From Hyphomonadaceae bacterium (GTDB lineage: Bacteria > Pseudomonadota > Alphaproteobacteria > Caulobacterales > Aquidulcibacteraceae): DNA of 64,000 nt. Where the stretch lies: positions 62,001 through 126,000 of the forward strand of contig WRPI01000001.1 of the NCBI GenBank assembly GCA_009773395.1, written 5' to 3'. Shown one piece after another: positions 17,425 to 26,012 of this stretch. Position 1 is the first letter of the stretch; each line of letters opens with the position of its first letter. Made by a program: the position numbers and the translations under genes. The notes under the pieces are model-generated. The model was given only the letters and a program-made list of their open reading frames with translations. It had not been told where the DNA came from and did no database searches.

Positions 17425-17938
17425 TTGCGAGCCAGTCTTTGCGATACGATTTCCATTGAAGATCTATTTGCCCTTCATAAGGCGGCGGTAAGACAATTTC
17501 ACCAATGTATTTAGCGCCTATTCGTGTCGCCAATTTTGATGACGCAGGGTTTTGCGGCGAAATCGAATGCACATATTCGTCAAATTCCAAATTATTGAAG
17601 CACCAATCCAGCACAGCAATCGCGCCTTCTTGGGCATAGCCTTTGCCATCAGCACTTTGAACCAATGCCCAGCCAAATTCTTGCCCAGGCCAATCATACA
17701 TTTTTACTGGGCCAATATTACCGATCCAAGCGCCGCTTGATTTTTCGACAACACTAAACATGCCATGCCCATAAATTTGCCAAGCCCCAACCCAAGTCAT
17801 GAACCTTGTCCACGCCCCCGCGGCATCCAATCCACCGCCAGCATATTTTGAGCGCTCAAAATCACTGCGCATTATTGTAAAGGGTGCTAAATCTTCAAGA
17901 ATTGGTGGTCTTAATATAAGGCGCGCGGTTTCAATCAT
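17414..17938 (-). CDS. GNAT family N-acetyltransferase (third of three)
   Basis: 174 residues, closest paralogue of the adjacent 188-residue protein. It has ETARLILRPPILEDLAPFTIM at the N-terminus and EFGWALVQSADGKGYAQEGA with the acetyl-CoA loop QSADGKGYA. It follows bolA by eight bases and overlaps the next GNAT gene, so the group is probably one transcript from purB. The tandem arrangement looks like local duplication followed by divergence. Substrate unknown. Confidence 0.85.
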   Translation of the reverse strand: MIETARLILRPPILEDLAPFTIMRSDFERSKYAGGGLDAAGAWTRFMTWVGAWQIYGHGMFSVVEKSSGAWIGNIGPVKMYDWPGQEFGWALVQSADGKGYAQEGAIAVLDWCFNNLEFDEYVHSISPQNPASSKLATRIGAKYIGEIVLPPPYEGQIDLQWKSYRKDWLANEK

Positions 17939-17946
17939 TATATTGC

Positions 17947-18177
17947 CTATTTGACTTTGGTCTCGAGTGCCAAAGCATGAAGCACGCCGCCCATCTTGCC
18001 TTGGAGCGCAGCATAGACCATTTGGTGCTGCGCAACTCGGCTTTTGCCAAAGAACGCCGAAGTCGCAATCACAGCTTTATAATGATCGCCATCGCCCGCA
18101 AGATCGATTATTTCGATATCCGCGTCAGGAAAGGCTTCAATTATCATCGCTTCAATTTCACTTGCTTGCATTGCCAT
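17947..18177 (-). CDS. BolA/IbaG family protein
   Basis: 76 residues. DGDHYKAVIATSAFFGKSRVAQHQMVYAAL matches the BolA fold with the invariant C-terminal His region (RVAQHQMVY). BolA proteins pair with monothiol glutaredoxins in iron-sulphur and iron regulation. A second ATG at 18171 is an alternative start. It lies five bases after purB; a purB or purL neighbourhood with bolA and grxD is common in alphaproteobacteria, although grxD is not present here. Confidence 0.9.
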   Translation of the reverse strand: MAMQASEIEAMIIEAFPDADIEIIDLAGDGDHYKAVIATSAFFGKSRVAQHQMVYAALQGKMGGVLHALALETKVK

Positions 18178-18182
18178 GATAT

Positions 18183-19502
18183 TTATTCCCCAAAAACCCG
18201 CTTAAACGATGTATCTACATGTGCCAAATGGCGGCTATCGTCAAATAATTGGTCAAGCTCACTTGCGCTTAATTTTGCCGACACCTCGGGGTCACTTTTT
18301 AAGCGCGATATAAGCGCATCATGCGGGCGCGGCGCGGGCAAATGCCAAACTTCCATTGCGTTTTTCTGCACCAAACCATACGCATCCTCGCGCATCAGGC
18401 CTTTTTGCGTAAGCGCCAACAGCACATTTTGCGAATTGTGTAGCCCGCCCAAAAGCTCAAGATTGGCTTTCATTCTTTCGGGATAAATTATCAAATTCTC
18501 AATCACGCCTGCCAATCGGTTTAGCGCAAAATCAAGAGTAATGGTGGCATCGGGCGCAATGCCGCGTTCAACCGATGAATGCGAAATATCACGTTCGTGC
18601 CACAATGCCACATTTTCCAAAGCCGGCGCCGCATAAGAGCGCACCAGACGCGCCAAACCAGTTAGATTTTCGGTCAAAACCGGGTTGCGTTTATGCGGCA
18701 TAGCGCTTGAACCTTTTTGACCTTTGGAGAAATATTCCTCAGCCTCTAAAACTTCTGTCCGCTGACAATGCCGTATTTCAATTGCAAGGTTTTCAATTGA
18801 AGATGCCACAACCGCAAGCGCGCAAAAATAGGCGGCATGGCGATCGCGCGGTATTACTTGGGTGGAAATCGGTTCGGGCACAAGCCCCAATTTCTCCGCG
18901 ACATATTCTTCAACCGCAGGGTTAATTTGCGCAAAAGTGCCAACCGCGCCCGAAATGGCGCAAGTCGCGATTTCTTTTTGCGCCACAATTAAGCGCTCTT
19001 TCGCACGCGAAAATTCAGCATAGAACCGTGCCAATGTTAGGCCGAATGTTGTTGGCTCGGCGTGAATGCCGTGGCTGCGGCCAATACGCACCGAATATTT
19101 ATGTTCAAACGCGCGCTTCTTAAGCGCCGCCAAAAGCCTATCTACCCCTGCCAATAATAAGTCAGACGCGCGATTAAGTTGCACCGCTAAACAAGTATCC
19201 AAAACATCGCTTGAGGTAAGCCCTTGATGGACAAACCTTGAATCTTCGCCAATAAACTCGCCAAGATGGGTCAAAAATGCGATAACGTCGTGCTTAACTT
19301 CGGCTTCAATTGCGTCAATTTTGCCAACGTCAAATTCCACATCCTTGGCTTTAGCCCAAATATTCGCCGCCGCAGATTTTGGCACAACCCCAAGATTGGC
19401 CAATGCGTCAGTTGCATGGGCCTCGATTTCAAACCATATTTTGAATTTGGCTGCCTGAGACCAAATAAAAACCATTTCTGGGCGGGAGTAACGGGGAATC
19501 AT
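18183..19502 (-). CDS. purB: Adenylosuccinate lyase
   Basis: 439 residues of the fumarase/aspartase superfamily. The signature loop GSSAMPHKRNP at 264-274 contains catalytic Ser265/266; GRSHGIHAEPTTFG at about 141-154 supplies the catalytic His, and the conserved TSSDVLDT lies near 96-103. The start MIPRYSRPEM is typical. It catalyses two steps of purine synthesis: SAICAR to AICAR plus fumarate, and adenylosuccinate to AMP plus fumarate. It is the first gene of the operon with bolA and three GNATs. Confidence 0.96.
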   Translation of the reverse strand: MIPRYSRPEMVFIWSQAAKFKIWFEIEAHATDALANLGVVPKSAAANIWAKAKDVEFDVGKIDAIEAEVKHDVIAFLTHLGEFIGEDSRFVHQGLTSSDVLDTCLAVQLNRASDLLLAGVDRLLAALKKRAFEHKYSVRIGRSHGIHAEPTTFGLTLARFYAEFSRAKERLIVAQKEIATCAISGAVGTFAQINPAVEEYVAEKLGLVPEPISTQVIPRDRHAAYFCALAVVASSIENLAIEIRHCQRTEVLEAEEYFSKGQKGSSAMPHKRNPVLTENLTGLARLVRSYAAPALENVALWHERDISHSSVERGIAPDATITLDFALNRLAGVIENLIIYPERMKANLELLGGLHNSQNVLLALTQKGLMREDAYGLVQKNAMEVWHLPAPRPHDALISRLKSDPEVSAKLSASELDQLFDDSRHLAHVDTSFKRVFGE

Positions 19503-19660
19503 TGAATTGCCTTTGTGGGAACACGGTCAATCGCGCTGGAATTGCTTTATCCAATTGCGCCATAAGGAGCAAGTTTTTATGCGAGTTGCAAGTTTCGGAT
19601 TGCTTGACGGCATATGGGGTTTGACTTAGAGTTTCAGGAAAATTGTGAGGAACAATACCA

Positions 19661-21949
19661 ATGAAGTTTTCAGCAATCAGCATTTTAGCATTGGCGCTTA
19701 TTTCAAGCGCACCCGCATTTGCCAAAGCCCCAACCTATTCCGCAAATATTACGCGCACCACGCACGGTATCCCGCATGTTACTGCGAGCAATTGGCGCGG
19801 CATTGGCTATGGCGTTGGCTATGCTTATGCGCAGGATAATTTGTGCATGTTGGCCGAAGAATTTGTAACTCTCGCCGGTGAGCGTTCATTGCATTTTGGC
19901 CCAGAGGAAACTTCGATTGTTGGATTTGAACCGCTTGATAATTTAAGCGCCGATATTTTCTTTCGCTCGGCAATGGATTTGTCCAAATTGCGCACTGATA
20001 TGCTGCAAACAAGTCAAGCCTCGCAAGATTTGAGACTGGGTTATGTGTTTGGCTATAATCGGCTTTTGCGTGATATTGGACCAAATGGTGTGCCAATTGC
20101 TTGTCGCGGCAAAGCGTGGGTTAGGCCAATTACATTGGATGATATGCTGCGTTTGGGTGAAAAACAGGCGCTTCTCGCTGGCTCTTTGGCCTTGGCACCT
20201 GCTGTAGCTAGTGCATTCCATCCAGAAGGCGTTCCACTGCGAGCGAGCAATTCGCACATCACGTTGCCCGGCGATACAGAAATTGGTTTTGGCAGTAATG
20301 GTTGGGCATTTGGCGCTGAACACACTTCCAATGGACGCGGCTTATTGGTTGGCAATCCGCATTTTCCTTGGAATGGGCCTTCGCGCTTTTATCAAATGCA
20401 CATCACAATTCCGGGGCAAATTGATGTTATGGGCGCGGGGCTTGGTGGTTCGCCAATGCCGCAAATTGGTTTTAACAAAGATGTGGCTTGGACGCATACC
20501 GTAACCGCCGCAAGCCACTTCACTTTGCACGAGTTGAAACTGGACCCAAATGACTCAACCGCATATATTGTCGATGGGCAGAGTATTAAAATGGGAACCA
20601 AGACCATTTCGGTGCCGATGCCAAATGGCGCACCGCCAGTCTTACGCACACTTTATACGACTCGCTTTGGGCCAATGGTTGAAAGTGCGCAATTGGGGCT
20701 GGCATGGAACAATGAGCGGGCATTTGCAATTCGTGATGCAAATGCCGGCAATCAGCGCACTTTGGACACATGGTTAAACATCAATCGGGCAAGAAATGTT
20801 GGCGAAATTCGCCATGCGGTTGAGACCAGTTTGGGGATTCCATGGGTAAATACCATTGCCACAGATCGCCATGGCAATGCGCTTTTGGCCGATGTGACTG
20901 CGGTTCCCAATCTTTCGGCGCAAAAAATACAAGATTGCGCAACGCCATTGTCGGCGCAATTTGCAGGTCGAGTGACTTTGCTTGATGGCTCGCGGGCTGC
21001 ATGTGATTGGGATATTGTGGCGGAAACGCCTGTCGCTGGCCTAAAACCTGCATCAGAACAAGCTGTGATTGCGCGCCGCGATTATGTTGCCAATAGTAAT
21101 GATTCTTATTGGTTGACCAATCCAAACGCACCCTACCGCGAGCTTTCACCTATTCTTGGCGATTATGGAACTCAAAGGAGTTTACGCACGAGATCTGGGC
21201 TTACTGAAATTAATCGCCGCTTGACTGGCGCAGACGGCAATCCAAACCCAAAAATTGACCAAGACAGCGCGAAATCCATGCAATTTGCCAATAAAAGCTT
21301 GGCCGCCGAAATGGTGTTAGATGAAGTTTTGGCGCTTTGCCAAGGTAAAGAAGATTTGGCGGCGGCATGCGATGCGCTGGGCAAATGGGATCGCAGGTTC
21401 CATGTCGATAGCCGTGGCGCTTATTTATTTTGGGCGTTTTGGGAAAATGCCATTCCAATTCGCGGCAAATGGGCAGTTCCTTTTGATGCAAATGATCCCA
21501 TCAATACCCCGCGTGATTTGGTAACTACTGGCGAAACTGGTGATAAAATATTGGCGGCTTTACGCGCGGCGGTGGCACGCTTGGCCAGTGAAAACATAGG
21601 ATTAGATGCGCGTTGGGGCGAGGTTCAAATTGCAATGCGTGGCCAAGAACGCATTGCCATTCATGGTGCCGATGGGTCACTTGGCGTGCTTAATATGCAA
21701 AGATCTGTGCGAATACCAAATGGCCTAACGCCAGTTCATGGTTCAAGCTATATTCAAATTATCAGCTTTGATGAAAACGGGCCGATTGCAGATGCTATCT
21801 TGAGTTACTCGCAATCCACAAATCCCGCCTCACCATATTATGGCGACCAGACCCGCAATTATTCAAACAAACATTGGAACCGCTTGCCATTCACACCGCA
21901 AGCAATCGCAAGGGCAACAGTAGGAAGGCCAATTCGGATCAGGGAATAA
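19661..21949 (+). CDS. Penicillin/acyl-homoserine-lactone acylase family Ntn hydrolase
   Basis: 762 residues with signal peptide (ISSAPAFA). The precursor layout is of the S45 family: an alpha chain, a spacer, then the beta chain starting at the nucleophile Ser212 in GFGSNGWAFG, followed by NPHFPWNGPSRFYQMH, which is characteristic of aculeacin/AHL-acylase-type members. HGSSYIQI near residue 700 fits the conserved C-terminal His-Gly-Ser. The mature enzyme would be a periplasmic heterodimer that hydrolyses long-chain acyl amides. AHLs, acylated peptides or antibiotics are all possible substrates. A LuxR solo 8 kb away makes AHLs worth testing. Confidence 0.85.
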   Translation: MKFSAISILALALISSAPAFAKAPTYSANITRTTHGIPHVTASNWRGIGYGVGYAYAQDNLCMLAEEFVTLAGERSLHFGPEETSIVGFEPLDNLSADIFFRSAMDLSKLRTDMLQTSQASQDLRLGYVFGYNRLLRDIGPNGVPIACRGKAWVRPITLDDMLRLGEKQALLAGSLALAPAVASAFHPEGVPLRASNSHITLPGDTEIGFGSNGWAFGAEHTSNGRGLLVGNPHFPWNGPSRFYQMHITIPGQIDVMGAGLGGSPMPQIGFNKDVAWTHTVTAASHFTLHELKLDPNDSTAYIVDGQSIKMGTKTISVPMPNGAPPVLRTLYTTRFGPMVESAQLGLAWNNERAFAIRDANAGNQRTLDTWLNINRARNVGEIRHAVETSLGIPWVNTIATDRHGNALLADVTAVPNLSAQKIQDCATPLSAQFAGRVTLLDGSRAACDWDIVAETPVAGLKPASEQAVIARRDYVANSNDSYWLTNPNAPYRELSPILGDYGTQRSLRTRSGLTEINRRLTGADGNPNPKIDQDSAKSMQFANKSLAAEMVLDEVLALCQGKEDLAAACDALGKWDRRFHVDSRGAYLFWAFWENAIPIRGKWAVPFDANDPINTPRDLVTTGETGDKILAALRAAVARLASENIGLDARWGEVQIAMRGQERIAIHGADGSLGVLNMQRSVRIPNGLTPVHGSSYIQIISFDENGPIADAILSYSQSTNPASPYYGDQTRNYSNKHWNRLPFTPQAIARATVGRPIRIRE

Positions 21950-21955
21950 TATTGA

Positions 21956-22129
21956 CTATTCTTCTTTGGTTGGTGCGTCTGGGCCATTTTTCTTGACCGA
22001 TTCAATTGCGTTTACAGCCGAAGCCTTGGTTTTATAGCCTTCAGTCCAAAAAATTGGCTCTTTATTATACATGAAATAGGCAACAAATTCACCAGCTTTA
22101 TTAGTTTTGATCTTGAAATAATGTGACAT
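21956..22129 (-). CDS. YegP-type DUF1508 protein, 57 residues
   Basis: Short gene on the minus strand: start ATG at 22129 with GAGGTG six bases before it, stop TAG at 21956-21958. The product runs from MSHYFKIKTNKAGEFVAYF to GYKTKASAVNAIESVKKNG, matching a single DUF1508 unit (KAGE.....GY.tKAsA.n.IesVkkN). These small proteins have no firm function. It lies 64 bases after radC across a perfect dyad and is probably the last gene of that transcript. Confidence 0.85.
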   Translation of the reverse strand: MSHYFKIKTNKAGEFVAYFMYNKEPIFWTEGYKTKASAVNAIESVKKNGPDAPTKEE

Positions 22130-22143
22130 AACTTCACCTCATC

Positions 22144-22167
22144 TATTCGTGGAGATATCCACGAATA
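22144..22167. promoter_or_regulatory. Perfect 10-bp inverted repeat between radC and the DUF1508 gene
   Basis: TATTCGTGGA-GATA-TCCACGAATA: ten perfect pairs around a four-base loop, located 15 bases before the DUF1508 start codon. There is no T-run on either side, so it is not a standard terminator. It may be an operator or an RNA hairpin that tunes translation of the small gene. Confidence 0.5.
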
Positions 22168-22193
22168 ATATGCTGTCACGAGTCGCCAGATTT

Positions 22194-22871
22194 TCAAATC
22201 AAACCCAGCGCTTTCATGCTAGTTGTGCCTTCGGCACCTACTATGAGGTGATCAATTACATTCACTTCAAGTGGCCCTAGAGCCAAAATAATTTTGCGGG
22301 TAATTGCGATGTCTTGGTTCGATGCTTTGGGGTCGCCGCTTGGGTGATTATGCAGCAAAATCACTGAGCTTGACGCAAGTTCGAGCGCGCGCCTTGCAAT
22401 TTCACGCGGGTAAACTGGGGCATGGTCAATTGTGCCATCACCAAATAATTCATCGCTTTGGAGTTTAAGTTTCTTATCAAGAAACAAAACCCGAAATTGT
22501 TCGCGGGTTTCATTGGCTAAAGCCAGTTTTACATAATTCAAAAGGTTTGACCAAGAATCGAGTATAGTGTGAGTTTTTAGTGCATCTTGTTCGCTGCGCA
22601 CCAAAATCGCGTGAACAGCCTTGAGATGAATGGCGATTGCTTCGCCGACGCCTTCAACCTGTTTCACCGCTTCCAAAGGCGCGCCAAGCACGCCATTCAG
22701 GTTTTTGAACCTTGCCAAAAGTGCTTTGGCGATTGGCTTAGCATCACGGCGTAAGACTACACCAAATAACAAAAGCTCAAGTAATTCATGGTCAGCAAGC
22801 GAAGCATGACCTGAAACCATAAACCGCTCCCGCAGGCGCTCACGATGACCTTGGTTGGGGTTATCGGTCAT
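22194..22871 (-). CDS. radC: RadC/YeeS-type JAB domain protein
   Basis: 225 residues. An N-terminal helix-hairpin-helix region (LAD HELLELLLFG, then VEGVGEAIAIHLKAV) precedes the JAMM metal motif VILLHNHPSGDPKASNQD. The family name comes from a mis-assigned DNA-repair mutant; the biochemical role is unproven, though metal-dependent peptidase or nuclease-like activity is suggested by the JAMM site. The start abuts the stop of the S9 peptidase gene with no gap, so they are co-transcribed. Confidence 0.93.
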   Translation of the reverse strand: MTDNPNQGHRERLRERFMVSGHASLADHELLELLLFGVVLRRDAKPIAKALLARFKNLNGVLGAPLEAVKQVEGVGEAIAIHLKAVHAILVRSEQDALKTHTILDSWSNLLNYVKLALANETREQFRVLFLDKKLKLQSDELFGDGTIDHAPVYPREIARRALELASSSVILLHNHPSGDPKASNQDIAITRKIILALGPLEVNVIDHLIVGAEGTTSMKALGLI

Positions 22872-24911
22872 TTAGTTTGGCCTTGTCAGAGAATTGGTTT
22901 CAGCGGCAATTTGGCACTTCGTTATGAAGTAAGACATGTTAGAAAGTGCCATAACCTCAGTATCAGCAGACCAACCTGAATGCCCGACATAATCCATGAT
23001 TTGCAATTCTACATTTTTATTGCGCGCCATTGCGGCATCATAAAACATCTTAGATTGATTCATCGGCACTATTTCGTCTTCCTTACCATGAATCAATAAA
23101 AGTGGAACGGCAAGATTTGACAAATTTTGAAAAGGAGAATGTTGTCTTATTTCATTGGCATCGCGAATTGGATCACCAATTAGGCTTTTCCAAAAATTAT
23201 ATATTTCCGGTCGATAGGCGGATTCCCTTCTTGTGCGTTCGAATTCGAGGAAGCTGGCTAAATCACTTAGGCCTGAAACTGAAATCGCGCAGGCGTAACG
23301 GCTGTCCGATTGGGTAACCGCATTTAGAGTTGCGTAACCGCCGTAAGACGCACCAATAATCATAATCTGCGAAGTGTCGATGTTACCTTGCCTAATTAAG
23401 TTTTCTACTCCTTCCTCAATATCCGTTCGCATTCGTCGCCCCCATTGCAAGCGCCCACTTTCTCGAAATTGCCTACCAAATCCGTCGGAACCTCGGAAGT
23501 TAGGCTGGAACACCATAAAACCACGGGCAGCAAAAAATTGAACCCAAGGATTAAATTCCAAAATATCTCGAGATTCTGGACCACCATGCGGCATTACAAT
23601 AAGCGGCATTTTTGCCTTTATCGAATTTGGCATTGTTAAGTATCCCGTCAATTCCAAACCATCGCTCGCATTCCATTTAATTGGCTGCATTGCCGCTAAT
23701 TTATCAGCGGGTAAATCGTACCGAGCATTTGTAACAAAGGTTAAGGCCTTGCTCTCGAAATTATAGCGCCAATACGAACCTGCATCGCGCGGGCCACTGG
23801 CAAAAATAAGCCAAATATTACCATCATTTGCAGAATCAAAAATTGTCCAAGATCTATTTTCTCCCAATACGCGTTGAATTTCATCCGCCCCCGCTTGATC
23901 TTCACTATCAGCAAAATGATGTCTCAATGCGTTGTCGTAATAATAAAAACCACGGTAAGCCCTTGGTCGCCCAGTGACATATGCTCCAGTCAAATCATAT
24001 TTTTCATTTTCCGCGATTTTTTGTTCAAATGCCTGAGTGCGCAAATCAAAAAGCCAAATAGCTCGGCGATCTTCCCCATTTGGTTGCGCCAATACATAGG
24101 CTTTTGTTGCTTCTTCGTTAAGCGCAATCATCTCGAATTCCCTACGTTGCGCTGGTAACTGAGTTGCAATTAATGACCAAGAATTTGAATTGGGCGGACG
24201 GGCATAGAAACGTTGAATTGAAGTTTTTTTCTCAATATCGACACGCACTTGCGCCCGAAAATTTTCGTCAACTAACCACTCTACTGTATCTGCGTTCCCA
24301 CTTTCTATTGTTTGTTTTGCGCCAGTGAAAACATTTATTTTTGTCAAATTTTCAGAGTTGCCACTTTGAATAGACATAAGAACTTCGGGACTTTGGTCAT
24401 TACCAAAGCTGATTATTCGCGGAGGCCGATAATTGGTTTGAAAATACCTGACTGGGCTACTAGACAGAATTTTCTCCACTCCGGTATTGGTATCAATCGC
24501 AATAATTTGGTTGAATAATGTATAGCTCCTTCTTTGGTAACTTATACCAATAACACTGGCAACCAGTCTGTCCTTCTTCGCCCATGCAATCCAATTTACC
24601 ATAAAATCCTCTCGATTTATCAGAATTCGCGGTTGAGTGGGGTTATTAGCACTTATAATTTCAATTGTGTCCCATGTGCGTCTCGCTTCGGATTCCCAAT
24701 GCGAACGCGCCAAAACCACTTGGCTTCCGTCAGGCGAAATTGCGGCGTCGAATACATCGGGAGTATCTACAAATGCCTTAGCGGAAATGGGGCCATTATA
24801 TTGAGGTTGAGGTTGGGGTTGTGCCGAAGAAAAAGGCGGCAATAAATCCACAAAAATGACAATCGCAAACACAAAAAACTGCCAAATCGGCGTCCATACA
24901 CGATTTCGCAA
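22872..24911 (-). CDS. S9 family prolyl oligopeptidase-type peptidase, exported
   Basis: About 679 residues from a TTG at 24911, chosen for a CGGAG site six bases upstream and for giving a clean signal peptide (MRNRVWTPIWQFFVFAIVIF). The frame stays open to 25043 but that part overlaps the map gene. An N-terminal beta-propeller-like region (DAAISPDGSQVVLARS) is followed by an alpha/beta hydrolase domain with nucleophile motif GASYGGYA, the Asp in HGKEDEIVP and the His in GHSGW. It cuts peptides in the periplasm, probably dipeptidyl-peptidase IV or acylaminoacyl-peptidase-like. It sits between map and radC. Confidence 0.9.
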   Translation of the reverse strand: MRNRVWTPIWQFFVFAIVIFVDLLPPFSSAQPQPQPQYNGPISAKAFVDTPDVFDAAISPDGSQVVLARSHWESEARRTWDTIEIISANNPTQPRILINREDFMVNWIAWAKKDRLVASVIGISYQRRSYTLFNQIIAIDTNTGVEKILSSSPVRYFQTNYRPPRIISFGNDQSPEVLMSIQSGNSENLTKINVFTGAKQTIESGNADTVEWLVDENFRAQVRVDIEKKTSIQRFYARPPNSNSWSLIATQLPAQRREFEMIALNEEATKAYVLAQPNGEDRRAIWLFDLRTQAFEQKIAENEKYDLTGAYVTGRPRAYRGFYYYDNALRHHFADSEDQAGADEIQRVLGENRSWTIFDSANDGNIWLIFASGPRDAGSYWRYNFESKALTFVTNARYDLPADKLAAMQPIKWNASDGLELTGYLTMPNSIKAKMPLIVMPHGGPESRDILEFNPWVQFFAARGFMVFQPNFRGSDGFGRQFRESGRLQWGRRMRTDIEEGVENLIRQGNIDTSQIMIIGASYGGYATLNAVTQSDSRYACAISVSGLSDLASFLEFERTRRESAYRPEIYNFWKSLIGDPIRDANEIRQHSPFQNLSNLAVPLLLIHGKEDEIVPMNQSKMFYDAAMARNKNVELQIMDYVGHSGWSADTEVMALSNMSYFITKCQIAAETNSLTRPN

Positions 24912-24933
24912 AGACCACTCCGACAATCCCACA

Positions 24934-25779
24934 CTAGCCACCCAAAAATGGTTTAAGCTCAGGATTATGCGGGGTGTGCAGTCCTTTGGGTGACAATGTG
25001 AAAATTTCAATGCCAGTTTCGGTAATGCCAATTGAATGCTCAAATTGGGCTGAAAGTGAGCGATCTTTGGTCACAGCGGTCCAGCCATCGGGCAAAATTG
25101 TCGTCGGCCATTTGCCGAGATTTATCATTGGCTCAATTGTGAAGAACATTCCAGGGCGCAGTTCGGGGCCTTCATTTTTTTTGCCATAATGAACTACATT
25201 TGGCGCATCATGGAAAACTTGGCCCAAGCCATGCCCGCAAAAATCGCGCACGACCGAGCAATGTTGGGCTTCGGCATAAGTTTGAATCGCATGGCCAATA
25301 TCGCCCAAATGGCCACCGGGTTTTACCGAAGCAAGGCCGCGCTGCAAGGATTCCCACGTAATATCCATGAGCCTTTGCGCTTTGCGCGGCACTTCGCCAA
25401 TGCCATACATGCGCGACGTATCTCCGAACCAACCATCAACAATTACGGTGACGTCAATATTTACAATATCACCCGAACGCAAAACCCGATCGCCCGGAAT
25501 GCCGTGGCAAACCACATGATTGATACTGGTGCACAGGGTCTTTTCATAGCCACGATAGCCAACGCAAGCGGGTATCCAGCCATGGTCCAAAATATATTCG
25601 CGCGCAATATTATCGAGATGTTCAGTTGCAACACCTTCCTTAGCCTCGCCAACCAACAAATCTAAAACTTCGGCTGCAGCTTGGCCCGCGACACGCATGC
25701 CAGCAAAACCCGCTTGGTCATGAATTTTAATTTTATCGGACGCTACATTAAGGGGCAAATTATTGGCAGACATATACAT
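24934..25779 (-). CDS. map: Methionine aminopeptidase type I
   Basis: 281 residues. All five metal ligands of the pita-bread fold are visible: two Asp in NIDVTVIVDGWFGDTSR, His in CGHGLGQVFH, Glu in FFTIEPMINLG and Glu in SAQFEHSIGI. It removes the initiator Met from nascent proteins. MSANN at 25773 is an equally likely start. First gene of the map-S9-radC-DUF1508 run. A 164-bp palindromic element begins 29 bases upstream and so occupies the promoter region. Confidence 0.96.
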   Translation of the reverse strand: MYMSANNLPLNVASDKIKIHDQAGFAGMRVAGQAAAEVLDLLVGEAKEGVATEHLDNIAREYILDHGWIPACVGYRGYEKTLCTSINHVVCHGIPGDRVLRSGDIVNIDVTVIVDGWFGDTSRMYGIGEVPRKAQRLMDITWESLQRGLASVKPGGHLGDIGHAIQTYAEAQHCSVVRDFCGHGLGQVFHDAPNVVHYGKKNEGPELRPGMFFTIEPMINLGKWPTTILPDGWTAVTKDRSLSAQFEHSIGITETGIEIFTLSPKGLHTPHNPELKPFLGG

Positions 25780-25807
25780 AAAGGGAAATATTCCGAAGTG
25801 GGTTTAT

Positions 25808-25971
25808 TAGAGCGTTGGATGTTCAAGTTGCATCGTTTTGCCGCGCCCTTTTGCACCATTTTTGCCAACAAATATTTGGCGAATACTCCAGTATTCACCG
25901 CATATTTGCCACCAAAACTGCCACAAAATTGCTGCAGCAAATTCGATTCAACTTGAACATCCAACGCTCTA
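25808..25971. repeat. 164-bp palindromic element, copy 2
   Basis: TAGAGCGTTGGATGTTCAAG on the left matches the reverse complement of the right end CAACTTGAACATCCAACGCTCTA. Inner arms around CAAATATTTGGCG and CGCATATTTG flank the central palindrome AATACTCCAGTATT. It is exactly 164 bp and begins and ends with TA. Reading frames cross it on both strands without stop codons. It lies between the divergent-facing 5' end of map and the 3' end of the SDR gene. Confidence 0.9.
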
Positions 25972-26012
25972 GCCCTTAAATAAAGGGTTTTGACGAAAAT
26001 TCAAGGTGAGCT

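Noticed and set aside
22144-22167. Rho-independent terminator between radC and the DUF1508 gene
   Set aside because: The stem is perfect but no T-run follows on either strand.
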